Positions 8,954 to 16,723 of a stretch of DNA of 64,000 nucleotides are shown in pieces (position 1 is the first letter of the stretch; each line of letters begins with the position of its first letter). A program made the position numbers and the translations under genes. The stretch is from CADEDH01 sp047974625. Lineage in GTDB: Bacteria; Actinomycetota; Acidimicrobiia; Acidimicrobiales; SZUA-35. The notes under the pieces are model-generated. The model saw nothing but the letters and a program-made list of their open reading frames with translations, had not been told where the DNA came from and made no database searches. The stretch lies in NCBI GenBank assembly GCA_047974625.1, contig JBKECK010000102.1:62001-126000 (forward strand), given 5' to 3'.

Positions 8954-9546
8954 TGGGATCCAGGCCCGCGGGTGAGGGCCTGATGGGATCCAGGCCCGCG
9001 GGTGAGGGCCTGATCGGCGACGGTGGTCCGGAGCCGTTCGCCCTTGGCGGTGGCCATCGCCCGCAACTCCTCCTGGTAGGAGACCATGGCCGCCCGGAGA
9101 CGGCCCGCTTCGGGGTCCGACCCGGCGGCCAGGATCCGCACCGCGAGCAGGCCGGCGTTGGCAGCCCCGCCTACCGACACCGTGGCCACCGGCACCCCGG
9201 ACGGCATCTGCACGATGGACAGCAGGGAGTCGAGCCCGTCGAGATGGGCCAGCGGCACCGGCACCCCGATGACGGGGAGGGGGGTGACCGAGGCCAGCAT
9301 CCCCGGCAGGTGGGCGGCTCCGCCCGCCCCGGCCACGATCACGGCCAGACCCCGTTCCGAGGCGGTGCGGCCGTAGGCGATCATGTCCTCGGGCATCCGG
9401 TGGGCCGAGACGACGTCGACCTCGTGGGTCACCCCGAATCGACCGAGGATCTCGGCCGCCGCCGACATCGTCGGCCAGTCCGAATCCGACCCCATCACCA
9501 GGCCTACCCGGGGCCCCGGGTCACCCTGCTCGGCCAAACTGGTCAT
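8938..9546 (-). CDS. purE: N5-carboxyaminoimidazole ribonucleotide mutase
   Basis: Converts N5-CAIR to CAIR in de novo purine synthesis. The signature GSDSDW (substrate phosphate binding, near residue 19), SAHR near 47 and GAGGAAHLPGM near 73 are all present. At 202 residues it is about 35 longer than usual. The extra length is the C-terminal tail, in which the decapeptide ALTRGPGSHQ is encoded twice by the 30-base duplication. The catalytic domain ends before the tail, so function should be unaffected. It overlaps the upstream purK by ATGA, which indicates coupled translation. Confidence 0.95.
   Translation of the reverse strand: MTSLAEQGDPGPRVGLVMGSDSDWPTMSAAAEILGRFGVTHEVDVVSAHRMPEDMIAYGRTASERGLAVIVAGAGGAAHLPGMLASVTPLPVIGVPVPLAHLDGLDSLLSIVQMPSGVPVATVSVGGAANAGLLAVRILAAGSDPEAGRLRAAMVSYQEELRAMATAKGERLRTTVADQALTRGPGSHQALTRGPGSHQAMT
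8951..9010. repeat. Perfect 30-bp tandem duplication at converging gene ends
   Basis: The unit TGATGGGATCCAGGCCCGCG plus ten more bases is present twice with no mismatch (8951-8980, 8981-9010), followed by TGAT of a third start. The first TGA is the stop of the L,D-transpeptidase. On the other strand the duplication is in frame in purE and gives a repeated decapeptide. Confidence 0.9.
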
Positions 9547-10808
9547 CTGGTCTCCTCACCCGTGGCGGCTGATCGGTCGTCGAGCTGGTCGTGAAGGCGG
9601 GCCACAGCCCCCCGGGCCCGGGCCCGAACCTCGTCGAGGTCGTGGCCGACCACGGTGACGTGGCCCAGCTTCCGGCCCGGGCGGGGGGTCTTCCCGTAGG
9701 CGTGGATCTTGGCACCCGGATCGGCGGCCATGGCGGCGGCGGTGCGGCCGAAGGGGTCGCGGTCCTGGTGGCGGCCGATGACGTTGACCATGACCGACCA
9801 CGGGGCCCGGGGGGCCGGATCGCCGAGGGGCAGGTCGAGTACGGCCCGGAGGTGCTGCTCGAACTGGGAGGTAACCGCCCCTTCGATGGTCCAGTGCCCA
9901 CTGTTGTGGGGTCGCATGGCCAGCTCGTTGACCAGGAACCGGCCGTCGGTGGTCTCGAAACCCTCGACGGCCAGGACCCCGGTGACCCCCAGGTCCCCGG
10001 CGACGGCCACCGCGGCCGTCGTGACCGCCCGGGCCAGGTCCGGATCGAGGCCGGGGGCGGGGGCGGTTACCTCGGCGCACATCCCGTCCACCTGGACGGT
10101 CTCCACCACCGGCCACGCCGCCGTCCCACCCGACGGGTTGCGGGCCACCAGCACGGCCAGCTCCCGCACGAAGGGCACCGCCTCCTCCACAAGGAGACCA
10201 TCGGGGAACCGACCGAACCACTCGTCGAGCTCCGACCGCCCAGCCAGTCCCGACCGTCCGTCGAGGAACAGCACGCCGTGGCCGTCGTAACCGCCGCGGG
10301 GCGTCTTGACCACGACTGGGCCGTCCAGGGCGGCCCTGAACCGGTCGAGCCCGGCCCGTCCGGTGACAACCGCCCACCGGGGTTGCCCGACTCGGGGATC
10401 GTCGGGAAGGGCCCGGCCCATCCGGGCCCGCATGACCAGCTTGTCCTGGGCGTGGATCAGGGCCCCGGCCGGGGGGTGGGCCGGGGTGTCGTCGGTGACC
10501 ACAGCGGCCAGGACGTCCGGGGGAACGTGCTCGTGGTCGAAGGTGATCACCCGGGCCCCGTCGGCCACCCGGGCCACGGCCCCGGGGTCGGTGTGGGTGC
10601 CGATGACCACATCGGCGATGACCTGGGCCGCGCTCTCGTCGGGGGCGGCGGCCAGGAGGCGGAGAGGCACACCGAGAGCCACCGCCGCGGGCTGCATCAT
10701 CCGGGCCAGCTGCCCCCCACCGATGACGGCCACCGGCGCCGGGGTCGGGGCCCCACCGAGACCGGCGGCGACGGTCGAGGCGCGCTCGACTCGGACGGAA
10801 CGGGACAT
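9543..10808 (-). CDS. purK: N5-carboxyaminoimidazole ribonucleotide synthase (ATP-grasp)
   Basis: ATP-dependent carboxylation of AIR to N5-CAIR, feeding PurE. The 421-residue protein starts with the nucleotide-type fold VAVIGGGQLARMM. It continues with the ATP-grasp domain (VVVKTPRGGYDGHG near 170, LLVEEAVPFVRELAV near 210) and the family motif NELAMRPHNSGHWTIEG near 290. It is followed by purE with a 4-base overlap, giving a two-gene purK-purE operon. Family length is about 370-400, so the first 20 residues are probably a flexible extension. Confidence 0.95.
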   Translation of the reverse strand: MSRSVRVERASTVAAGLGGAPTPAPVAVIGGGQLARMMQPAAVALGVPLRLLAAAPDESAAQVIADVVIGTHTDPGAVARVADGARVITFDHEHVPPDVLAAVVTDDTPAHPPAGALIHAQDKLVMRARMGRALPDDPRVGQPRWAVVTGRAGLDRFRAALDGPVVVKTPRGGYDGHGVLFLDGRSGLAGRSELDEWFGRFPDGLLVEEAVPFVRELAVLVARNPSGGTAAWPVVETVQVDGMCAEVTAPAPGLDPDLARAVTTAAVAVAGDLGVTGVLAVEGFETTDGRFLVNELAMRPHNSGHWTIEGAVTSQFEQHLRAVLDLPLGDPAPRAPWSVMVNVIGRHQDRDPFGRTAAAMAADPGAKIHAYGKTPRPGRKLGHVTVVGHDLDEVRARARGAVARLHDQLDDRSAATGEETR

Positions 10809-10923
10809 AGGCCCTGGAGGCTAGTCGGCGGGATCGGCGGTCTCAGCTTGCCCCGGTCCGGGTCGAGGCATGATTCTCAGGGCCGGGCCCGCGTACGGGG
10901 CGGACGACCAAGGGACGGCAGAC

Positions 10924-12177
10924 GTGACGGAACAGACGAGCGAATCGGCGACCGGACCGGGCTCCGGGGACGGGCCGACCAGCGTGGAGATCAGCGGCAG
11001 GTGCGATCCCGGGTTCGGGGCGGTGAAGGACGCGTTCGCCGAGAATTTCCAGAAGAACGGCGACGTCGGGGCCTCGTGTGCAGTGGTCCGCGACGGTGAG
11101 TTGGTGGTGGACCTGTGGGGCGGCACCCTCGACGAGGCCGGCACCGAACCCTGGCGGGAGGACACGATCATCAACGTCTTCTCCTCCACCAAGACGATGA
11201 GCTGCCTCTCTCTGCTGGTCCTGGCGAGCCGGGGGCTGGTCGACGTCGACGCACCGGTGGCCGACTACTGGCCCGAGTTCGCCCAGGGGGGCAAGGAGCA
11301 GGTGCTGGTCCGGCACCTGCTGTCCCACACCGCCGGCCTGCCGGCCTGGGACGTCAGGCTCGACGTGACCGACCTGTACGACTGGGACAAGGTGACGGGC
11401 CTGCTGGCCGAGCAGGCCCCGTGGTGGGAGCCGGGCAGCCGATCCGGCTACCACGGCATCAGCCAGGGCAACCTGGTGGGCGAGGTGGTGCGTCGGGTCG
11501 ACGGACGGTCGGTGGGCACCTTCTTCGCCGAGGAGATCGCCGGACCGTTGGAGGCCGACTTCCACATCGGCACCCCACCCGAATGCGACGACCGGGTGGC
11601 GCTGGTGATCCCGGCCCCGCCGCTGGTGTGGGGACGGGAGGCGGCCACCGCCGGCAACGCCCCCGCCGCACCGGGGCCGACACCGACGGCCCCACCGCCA
11701 CCGGCCCCGCCGAAGGACTCGATCCCCTACCGGGCCGCCAACCCCCGGATGACGGCCGAGGACTCCTGGACCATCCCCTGGCGGCGGGCGGAACTCCCGG
11801 CCGCCGGCGGCCACGGGAACGCCCGGAGCGTGGCCGTGGCCCAGAGCCCGGTGTCGGCGGGCGGGTCCGCCCGCGGCGTCGACCTGCTCTCGTCGGAGAC
11901 CGTCGACCGGATCTTCGACGTCCAGGCAGCCGGCCGGGACCTGGTGCTCGGCATCGGCGTCACCTTCGGCGTGGGCTACGGTCTCAACTCGCCGAAGGCC
12001 CCGATCAGCCCCAACCCGCGGGTCTGCTACTGGGGCGGCTGGGGTGGCTCCCTGGTGGTGAACGACCTCGACGACCGGTTCACCATGGCCTACGTCATGA
12101 ACCGGATGGGCGAGGGCACCGTGGGCGACGACCGGGCCCACACCATCCTGCGGGGCGTGTACCGGTCGCTCGACTGA
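10924..12177 (+). CDS. Serine hydrolase of the beta-lactamase (class C)/esterase family
   Basis: A 417-residue protein of the class C beta-lactamase-fold esterase group (EstB/LipA-like). The SxxK nucleophile motif SSTK gives S87 and K90. HLLSHTAGLP is the family strand-helix motif near 127, the catalytic tyrosine is probably in GYHGISQG near 177, and the third motif is the glycine-rich GGWGGS near the C-terminus. No signal peptide is seen, so it is likely a cytoplasmic esterase or amidase. GTG 10924 has an AGGGAC ribosome site; an in-frame ATG at 10870 is also possible. It lies in the same orientation as hisE, 39 bases upstream. Confidence 0.82.
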   Translation: MTEQTSESATGPGSGDGPTSVEISGRCDPGFGAVKDAFAENFQKNGDVGASCAVVRDGELVVDLWGGTLDEAGTEPWREDTIINVFSSTKTMSCLSLLVLASRGLVDVDAPVADYWPEFAQGGKEQVLVRHLLSHTAGLPAWDVRLDVTDLYDWDKVTGLLAEQAPWWEPGSRSGYHGISQGNLVGEVVRRVDGRSVGTFFAEEIAGPLEADFHIGTPPECDDRVALVIPAPPLVWGREAATAGNAPAAPGPTPTAPPPPAPPKDSIPYRAANPRMTAEDSWTIPWRRAELPAAGGHGNARSVAVAQSPVSAGGSARGVDLLSSETVDRIFDVQAAGRDLVLGIGVTFGVGYGLNSPKAPISPNPRVCYWGGWGGSLVVNDLDDRFTMAYVMNRMGEGTVGDDRAHTILRGVYRSLD

Positions 12178-12216
12178 CGGGGTGGGTCTCCGGCCGGGGT
12201 ATGACATCCTGACGGG

Positions 12217-12489
12217 GTGTCAGACCCCCACGACTTCGACTCCCTGTTCCAGCTCCTGGCCACCCGGGCCTCGGAACGTCCCGACGGTTCGGGCACCGTG
12301 GCCGCCCTCGACGCCGGACTCCACGCCACCGGCAAGAAGGTGCTGGAGGAGGCGGGGGAGGTGTGGCTGGCCGGCGAACACGGCACCGACGAGGAGCTGG
12401 CCGAAGAGATGTCCCAGCTCATCTACTGGGTCCAGGTGATGATGATCCAACGCGGCCTGGAACCGGCCGACGTCTACCGCTACCTCTAG
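12217..12489 (+). CDS. hisE: Phosphoribosyl-ATP pyrophosphatase
   Basis: Second step of histidine synthesis, hydrolysing PR-ATP to PR-AMP. The 90-residue all-helical MazG-like protein has KKVLEEAGEVWLA and the acidic DEELAEEMSQLIYW, which supply the metal-binding glutamates. Length and motif order match stand-alone HisE. The start is GTG. hisG, which often follows hisE in actinobacteria, is absent; an alcohol dehydrogenase comes next instead. Confidence 0.93.
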   Translation: MSDPHDFDSLFQLLATRASERPDGSGTVAALDAGLHATGKKVLEEAGEVWLAGEHGTDEELAEEMSQLIYWVQVMMIQRGLEPADVYRYL

Positions 12490-12611
12490 TAGTACGAGCC
12501 CGCTCTTCGGCCGAGGGCCATTCCCCGTCGCCGGGCCCCGGGTCCCGGAACCTGACTACGCTCCGGGGTGGACGGCCCGCCTCCACCCGGGGCCATCCGA
12601 AGGAGGACGCC

Positions 12612-13661
12612 GTGAAAGCGCTCGTGTTTGACGCCTACCAGTCCGCCCCGGTGCTCCGCGAGGTGCCCCGACCTTCCCCGGGGCCGGGTGAGGTGCTGTT
12701 GAAGGTGGCCGGGGCCGGCGCCTGCCACTCCGACATCTCGGTGTACCGCGGCTTCACCCCCGCCACGGGCCCACCCCAGCTGGCGCCCCCCTTCGTGCTC
12801 GGCCACGAGAGCTCCGGCTGGGTCGAGGAGCTGGGCGAAGGTGTGCACGGGGTGAACGTCGGCGACGCCTTCCTGGTCTACGGACCGATCGGGTGCGGCC
12901 ACTGCCGGGCCTGCTCGCGGGGCCAGGACACCTACTGCGAGAACGCGGCCACGATGCCCTACCTGGCCGCCGGTCTCGGCCGCGACGGTGGCATGGCCGA
13001 GTACGTGGCCGTGCCGGCCCGCAACCTGGTGCCCCTCGGCGACGCCGACCCGGTGGCCGCCGCCCCCCTCGCCGACGCCGGGCTCACCCCTTACCACGCC
13101 ATCAAGTTGTCCCTGTCCAGGCTCGGCCGGGGGGGCAGCACCGCCCTGGTCATCGGCCTCGGCGGGCTCGGCCAGGTGGCGGTCCAGATCCTGACCGCCA
13201 TCACCGGGGCCAACGTGATCGCCACCGACACCCGGGAGGAGGCCATGGCCCGGGCCGCCGACCGGGGGGCCATCACCGTCGCCGGAGGTGAGGGCCAGGC
13301 CGAGGCCATCCGGGAGCTGACCGGGGGCCGGGGGGTGGACGCCGTGTTCGACTTCGTGGGCGTCGACGCCACGGTCCAACTGGCCATGCGGACCGTGGCC
13401 ACCCAGGGTCGGGGGACGGTGGTCGGCATCGCCAACGGCTCCTACTTGTGGCGCTTCTACGAGGTGCCCTACGAGGTGGAACTGACCAGCACCTACTGGG
13501 GCACCATCGAGGATCTCCACGAGGTCGTCGACCTGTACCGGACCGGTCAGATCAGCCCGGACGTCGAGTACTACACCCTCGACCAGGCCCCCGACGCCTA
13601 CGAGGCCCTCGAGGCCGGCAAGCTCACGGGCCGGGCCGTCGTCGCCCCCCACGGCCACTAA
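12612..13661 (+). CDS. Zinc-dependent alcohol dehydrogenase (MDR family)
   Basis: An NAD(P)-dependent medium-chain alcohol dehydrogenase of 349 residues. Catalytic zinc ligands are in GACHSD (cysteine near 37) and GHESSG. The structural-zinc four-cysteine loop is CGHCRACSRGQDTYC near 95-109, and the Rossmann motif is GLGGLGQVAVQ near 180. The start at GTG 12612 is set by a strong AGGAGG at 12600-12606. The ligand and cofactor loops resemble broad-range secondary alcohol or aldehyde dehydrogenases; the substrate is unknown. Confidence 0.9.
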   Translation: MKALVFDAYQSAPVLREVPRPSPGPGEVLLKVAGAGACHSDISVYRGFTPATGPPQLAPPFVLGHESSGWVEELGEGVHGVNVGDAFLVYGPIGCGHCRACSRGQDTYCENAATMPYLAAGLGRDGGMAEYVAVPARNLVPLGDADPVAAAPLADAGLTPYHAIKLSLSRLGRGGSTALVIGLGGLGQVAVQILTAITGANVIATDTREEAMARAADRGAITVAGGEGQAEAIRELTGGRGVDAVFDFVGVDATVQLAMRTVATQGRGTVVGIANGSYLWRFYEVPYEVELTSTYWGTIEDLHEVVDLYRTGQISPDVEYYTLDQAPDAYEALEAGKLTGRAVVAPHGH

Positions 13662-13717
13662 GGACCGGCAAACTGCGGTGTCAGCACCGCCCCCCGCCAG
13701 TAGAGTCAGGCCTTCAA

Positions 13718-13794
13718 GCTGCCCTAGCTCAGTACGCTAGAGCACCAGATTGTGGATCTGGGGTTCATGGGTTCAAGTCCCATCTGCAGTACCA
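13718..13794 (+). tRNA. trnH: tRNA-His (anticodon GTG) with divergent identity elements
   Basis: A 77-base cloverleaf with encoded CCA. The D stem is GCTC/GAGC, the anticodon stem CCAGA/TCTGG carries GTG at 13752-13754, and the T arm is ATGGG-TTCAAGT-CCCAT. The acceptor pairs are G1:U72, C2:G71, U3:A70, G4:C69 and C5:G68, but positions 6:67 (C:U) and 7:66 (C:C) do not pair. The discriminator is A73 and the preceding base is A, so the usual G-1:C73 pair is missing. The D loop has GC where G18G19 is normal. U72, A73 and the lack of G-1 match the divergent alphaproteobacterial tRNA-His. It lies 80 bases before hisS on the same strand. Confidence 0.9.
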
Positions 13795-13874
13795 GGTGTG
13801 CCGCCCACCCTGCCGCCGACGCCCGAGCCGGGGGTCGGGGCCGGACGGTCGGAGCAGTCAGGCGAGATCGGGAC

Positions 13875-15395
13875 GTGAGCAGGAAGCACAGTCGACCACG
13901 AGCACGGCTGCCCCGAGGGTTCGTCGACACCACCGACCGGCTGGCCAACCAGCGGCGGGAGATGATCGACACGGTGGTCGGCGTCTACCGGCGCCACGGG
14001 TTCCAGACCCTGGAGACCCCCGTGGTCGAATATCTGGACGCCCTGGGCAAGTTCCTGCCCGACGTCGACGCCCCCGACGCCGGGGTGTTCGCCCTCCGAG
14101 ACGACGACGACCAGTGGCTGGCCCTCCGGTACGACCTCACCGCCCCCCTGGCCCGGTACGTGGCCGAGCACCGCAACACGCTTGCCCTGCCCTTCCGCCG
14201 CTACCAGATCGGCCCCGTGTTCCGGCGGGAGAAGCCCGGTCCCGGCCGGTTCCGCCAGTTCCTCCAGTGCGACTTCGACACCGTCGGCAGCCGCTCCATG
14301 GGGGTGGAGGCCGAGGCGTGCAGCATCCTGGCCGAGGTCCTCGAGGCGATCGGCATCCCGGCCGGCGATTACCAGATCCGCATCAACGACCGGCGGGTCC
14401 TGAACGGCGTCCTGGACGGGGCCGGAATCGGCGGCGACGACCCGGCCGCCACCCGGGCCCTGCGGTCCCACGTGCTGCGGTCGGTCGACAAGCTCGACCG
14501 GGTGGGCCGGGACGGTGTGCGCCTCCTCCTCGGGCCCGGACGCATGGACGATAGTGGCGACTTCACCCCTGGGGTGGGCCTCGACCCAGACCAGATCGAC
14601 CATGTGCTGGCCTTCGTCTCGGCCGGGGAACCCGGCGACCAGGCCTCCGGTGACGGCCCCGGCACCCGGTCCGACGTGATCGACCGGCTGGCCGGCCTGG
14701 TGGGCGATCAGGGGTCGGGTACCGAGGGGATCGAGGGTCTGACCACCATCGACTCCCTGCTGACCGCCATGGGTATCGACAGCGACCGGGCCGTGATCGA
14801 CCCGACCGTGGTGCGCGGTCTCGACTACTACACCGGCCCGGTGTTCGAGGCCGCCCTCACCTTCGAGACCGACGCCGACGGTGAACGACGCTCGTTCGGT
14901 TCGGTGGCCGGTGGCGGCCGCTACGACGACCTGGTGCAGCGTTTCACCGGCCAGGAGACCCCGGCCTGTGGGGCCTCGGTAGGTATCGACCGTCTCCTGG
15001 CCGCCCTGGAGGCCCTCGGCCGCACCGACGCCACCGAGGTCGAAGGGCCGGTGGTGGTCACGGTGATGGACCGGGACCGTCTGGCCGACTACCAGGCCAT
15101 GGTCTCCGACCTGCACCGTCACGGCATCGACGCCGAGCTCTACCTGGGGGCCAAGAAAAACCTGGGCGACCAGCTCAAGTACGCCGACCGCCGTAACGCC
15201 CCCGCGGCCGTGATCGCCGGTAGCGACGAGTTCGGGGCCGGCACGGTGGTGGTGAAGGACCTCCGGTACGGCAAGACGGTGTCCCGGGAGATCACCGACC
15301 GGGCCGAATGGCTCGACGCCGCCGACGTGCAGCGCACCGTGCCCCGCTCATCACTGGGCCGCTCCGTGGCCGAGGTGGTGGCCCGGGCCCGGTGA
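13875..15395 (+). CDS. hisS: Histidyl-tRNA synthetase, alphaproteobacterial-type
   Basis: Charges tRNA-His. The 506-residue class II synthetase has the N-terminal RARLPRGFVD, motif 2 FRREKPGPGRFRQF, the histidine-binding RGLDYYTGPVFE and motif 3 GGGRYDDL, then the anticodon-binding domain from about 390. The wording of these motifs (DALGKFLPD, EKPGPGRFRQF, DKLDRVGRDG, LLLGPGR followed by SGDFT, YYTGPVFE) is that of the divergent HisRS known from Caulobacter and relatives, not the usual bacterial form (which has YYNRTVFE). The adjacent tRNA-His carries the matching identity elements, so the two probably travelled together. The GTG start is the first reasonable one after the tRNA. Confidence 0.95.
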   Translation: MSRKHSRPRARLPRGFVDTTDRLANQRREMIDTVVGVYRRHGFQTLETPVVEYLDALGKFLPDVDAPDAGVFALRDDDDQWLALRYDLTAPLARYVAEHRNTLALPFRRYQIGPVFRREKPGPGRFRQFLQCDFDTVGSRSMGVEAEACSILAEVLEAIGIPAGDYQIRINDRRVLNGVLDGAGIGGDDPAATRALRSHVLRSVDKLDRVGRDGVRLLLGPGRMDDSGDFTPGVGLDPDQIDHVLAFVSAGEPGDQASGDGPGTRSDVIDRLAGLVGDQGSGTEGIEGLTTIDSLLTAMGIDSDRAVIDPTVVRGLDYYTGPVFEAALTFETDADGERRSFGSVAGGGRYDDLVQRFTGQETPACGASVGIDRLLAALEALGRTDATEVEGPVVVTVMDRDRLADYQAMVSDLHRHGIDAELYLGAKKNLGDQLKYADRRNAPAAVIAGSDEFGAGTVVVKDLRYGKTVSREITDRAEWLDAADVQRTVPRSSLGRSVAEVVARAR

Positions 15396-15433
15396 CCGGC
15401 CGCCCGACCTCCCCCGTCCCCGGTTGACCGGCT

Positions 15434-15925
15434 TCAGGACGAGGGTGGCACGGTGAACCAGTCGGTGACCACGGCCACCCCGTCTCCGGCGGTGAGCTGG
15501 ATCCGGGTCGGCCCGCCGGGCAGATCGAACACGCTGAACTGACCGACCGGGTCGCTCTCGACCACACGCTGCTGACCGTTGGCGGTGTCGATGATCAGGG
15601 TGACCCCCGGGGGCTCGACCTGGCCGACGGCGGCCCCCTCCACCAGTTCGACCTCGACGACGGCCCGACCGGCCACGAACCTGAGGAAGGCGGAGTTGGT
15701 CGGTCCGGCCGGCGCGTTGCGGACCCCGGCCGGCACGGAGGCGTCGAACTCCAGCTCGGCCAGCTCGCGCTCGATGGTGCGCCAGGTGAAGGCACCACGG
15801 GCGGCGGCCACCACCCGGTCGGGTACGTCGTCGAACCGCTCGATCGCCCGTCCCAGCTCGTCGAGCAGGGCGGCGTCGGCGGGCTCGACCGGATCGACGG
15901 TGCGGGCGTCGTCCTGGTCGCTCAT
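15434..15925 (-). CDS. Small partner protein coupled to the sigma factor (unknown family)
   Basis: A 163-residue protein I cannot place in a named family. The first 75 residues are acidic and helical (DAALLDELGRAIERFDDVPD, then WRTIERELAELEFD), a pattern like other small genes co-transcribed with SigE-type sigma factors. Residues 85-163 are beta-rich and resemble a small immunoglobulin-like or regulatory beta domain (VEVELVEG, GPTRIQLTAGDG, VTDWFTVPP). There are no membrane segment and no zinc-binding cysteines. Its ATG overlaps the sigma-factor stop as ATGA, so the two are made in ratio. A role as anti-sigma factor or as protease substrate is inference from position. Confidence 0.6.
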   Translation of the reverse strand: MSDQDDARTVDPVEPADAALLDELGRAIERFDDVPDRVVAAARGAFTWRTIERELAELEFDASVPAGVRNAPAGPTNSAFLRFVAGRAVVEVELVEGAAVGQVEPPGVTLIIDTANGQQRVVESDPVGQFSVFDLPGGPTRIQLTAGDGVAVVTDWFTVPPSS

Positions 15926-16485
15926 CGTTCCGGTCCGATCTGGGCGATCCCGCGGATCGCGCGGAGCTTCTCCAGGCACCGGGCCCGGGTGGGGCCGATG
16001 CTCCCCACCGGCATCCCCAACAAGGCCGAGATCCGGGCGTACGGCAGTGGGGGGTCGGTGATGAGCAGCCGCAGCAGCCTCTGGCAGCCCTCGGCCAGGG
16101 TGGTGAACGCCCGCCAGAGTACGGCGTCACGGTCGGTGTTCTCGACCCGGGCGAACGGGTTCTCGTCGACGTCGGTCAGATCGAGATCGGTGTCGGCCCG
16201 GGCCTGCTCCCGCCCGCTGGTCCTGATGACCCGGAGGCACTCGTTGCGGGCCGTCATGGCCAGCCATCCCCCGAGCCGGTCGGGTTCCCGGATCCGGTCG
16301 AGGTGTTCCGCCAGGCGGAGCCAGGTGGTCTGGGATACGTCTTCAGCGGTGGCGTCCGCCAGCCGGAATCCCCGGATCACGTGCCACACCAGGCGCGAGA
16401 ACCGGTCAACCAGCTGGTCCCAGGCCCGCTGGTCACCGTCCCGCGCCTGCGCCACCAGGCTCGCCAGTTCGGTCACGGGAGCCAT
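15922..16485 (-). CDS. ECF-like RNA polymerase sigma factor
   Basis: A 187-residue sigma-70 family protein with region 2 (LVDRFSRLVWHVIRGF, TAEDVSQTTWLRLAEHLD) at about 25-90 and region 4 (LAEGCQRLLRLLI, YARISALLGMPVGSIG) at about 120-175. Regions 1 and 3 are absent, as in ECF factors. It would direct RNA polymerase to a small set of promoters. ATG at 16485 is preferred; an in-frame ATG at 16584 would add 33 unrelated residues. It is coupled to the downstream 163-residue partner and lies 238 bases downstream of the S8 peptidase on the same strand. Confidence 0.88.
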   Translation of the reverse strand: MAPVTELASLVAQARDGDQRAWDQLVDRFSRLVWHVIRGFRLADATAEDVSQTTWLRLAEHLDRIREPDRLGGWLAMTARNECLRVIRTSGREQARADTDLDLTDVDENPFARVENTDRDAVLWRAFTTLAEGCQRLLRLLITDPPLPYARISALLGMPVGSIGPTRARCLEKLRAIRGIAQIGPER

Positions 16486-16723
16486 CCTAAGCCCCCCGGA
16501 CGGCGGCCTTCGACGTGCCACCGATCTCGGCCCTGACGTCACGGCCCCCGCAACGGGGCCGGAGACCGGAGCGTCGGCGCCCACGCCGGAACGGACCAGG
16601 CCGGCCCCGGGACGGCCTGGCCCCGACGGCCACCTCCGGCGTCGGGCGGGTTGCGGGGGATGGGGGGACGCGGGTGGTCATCGGCGGTCTCCTCCGGGGG
16701 ACGCCCGGGCGTCCCTTCCGGTA

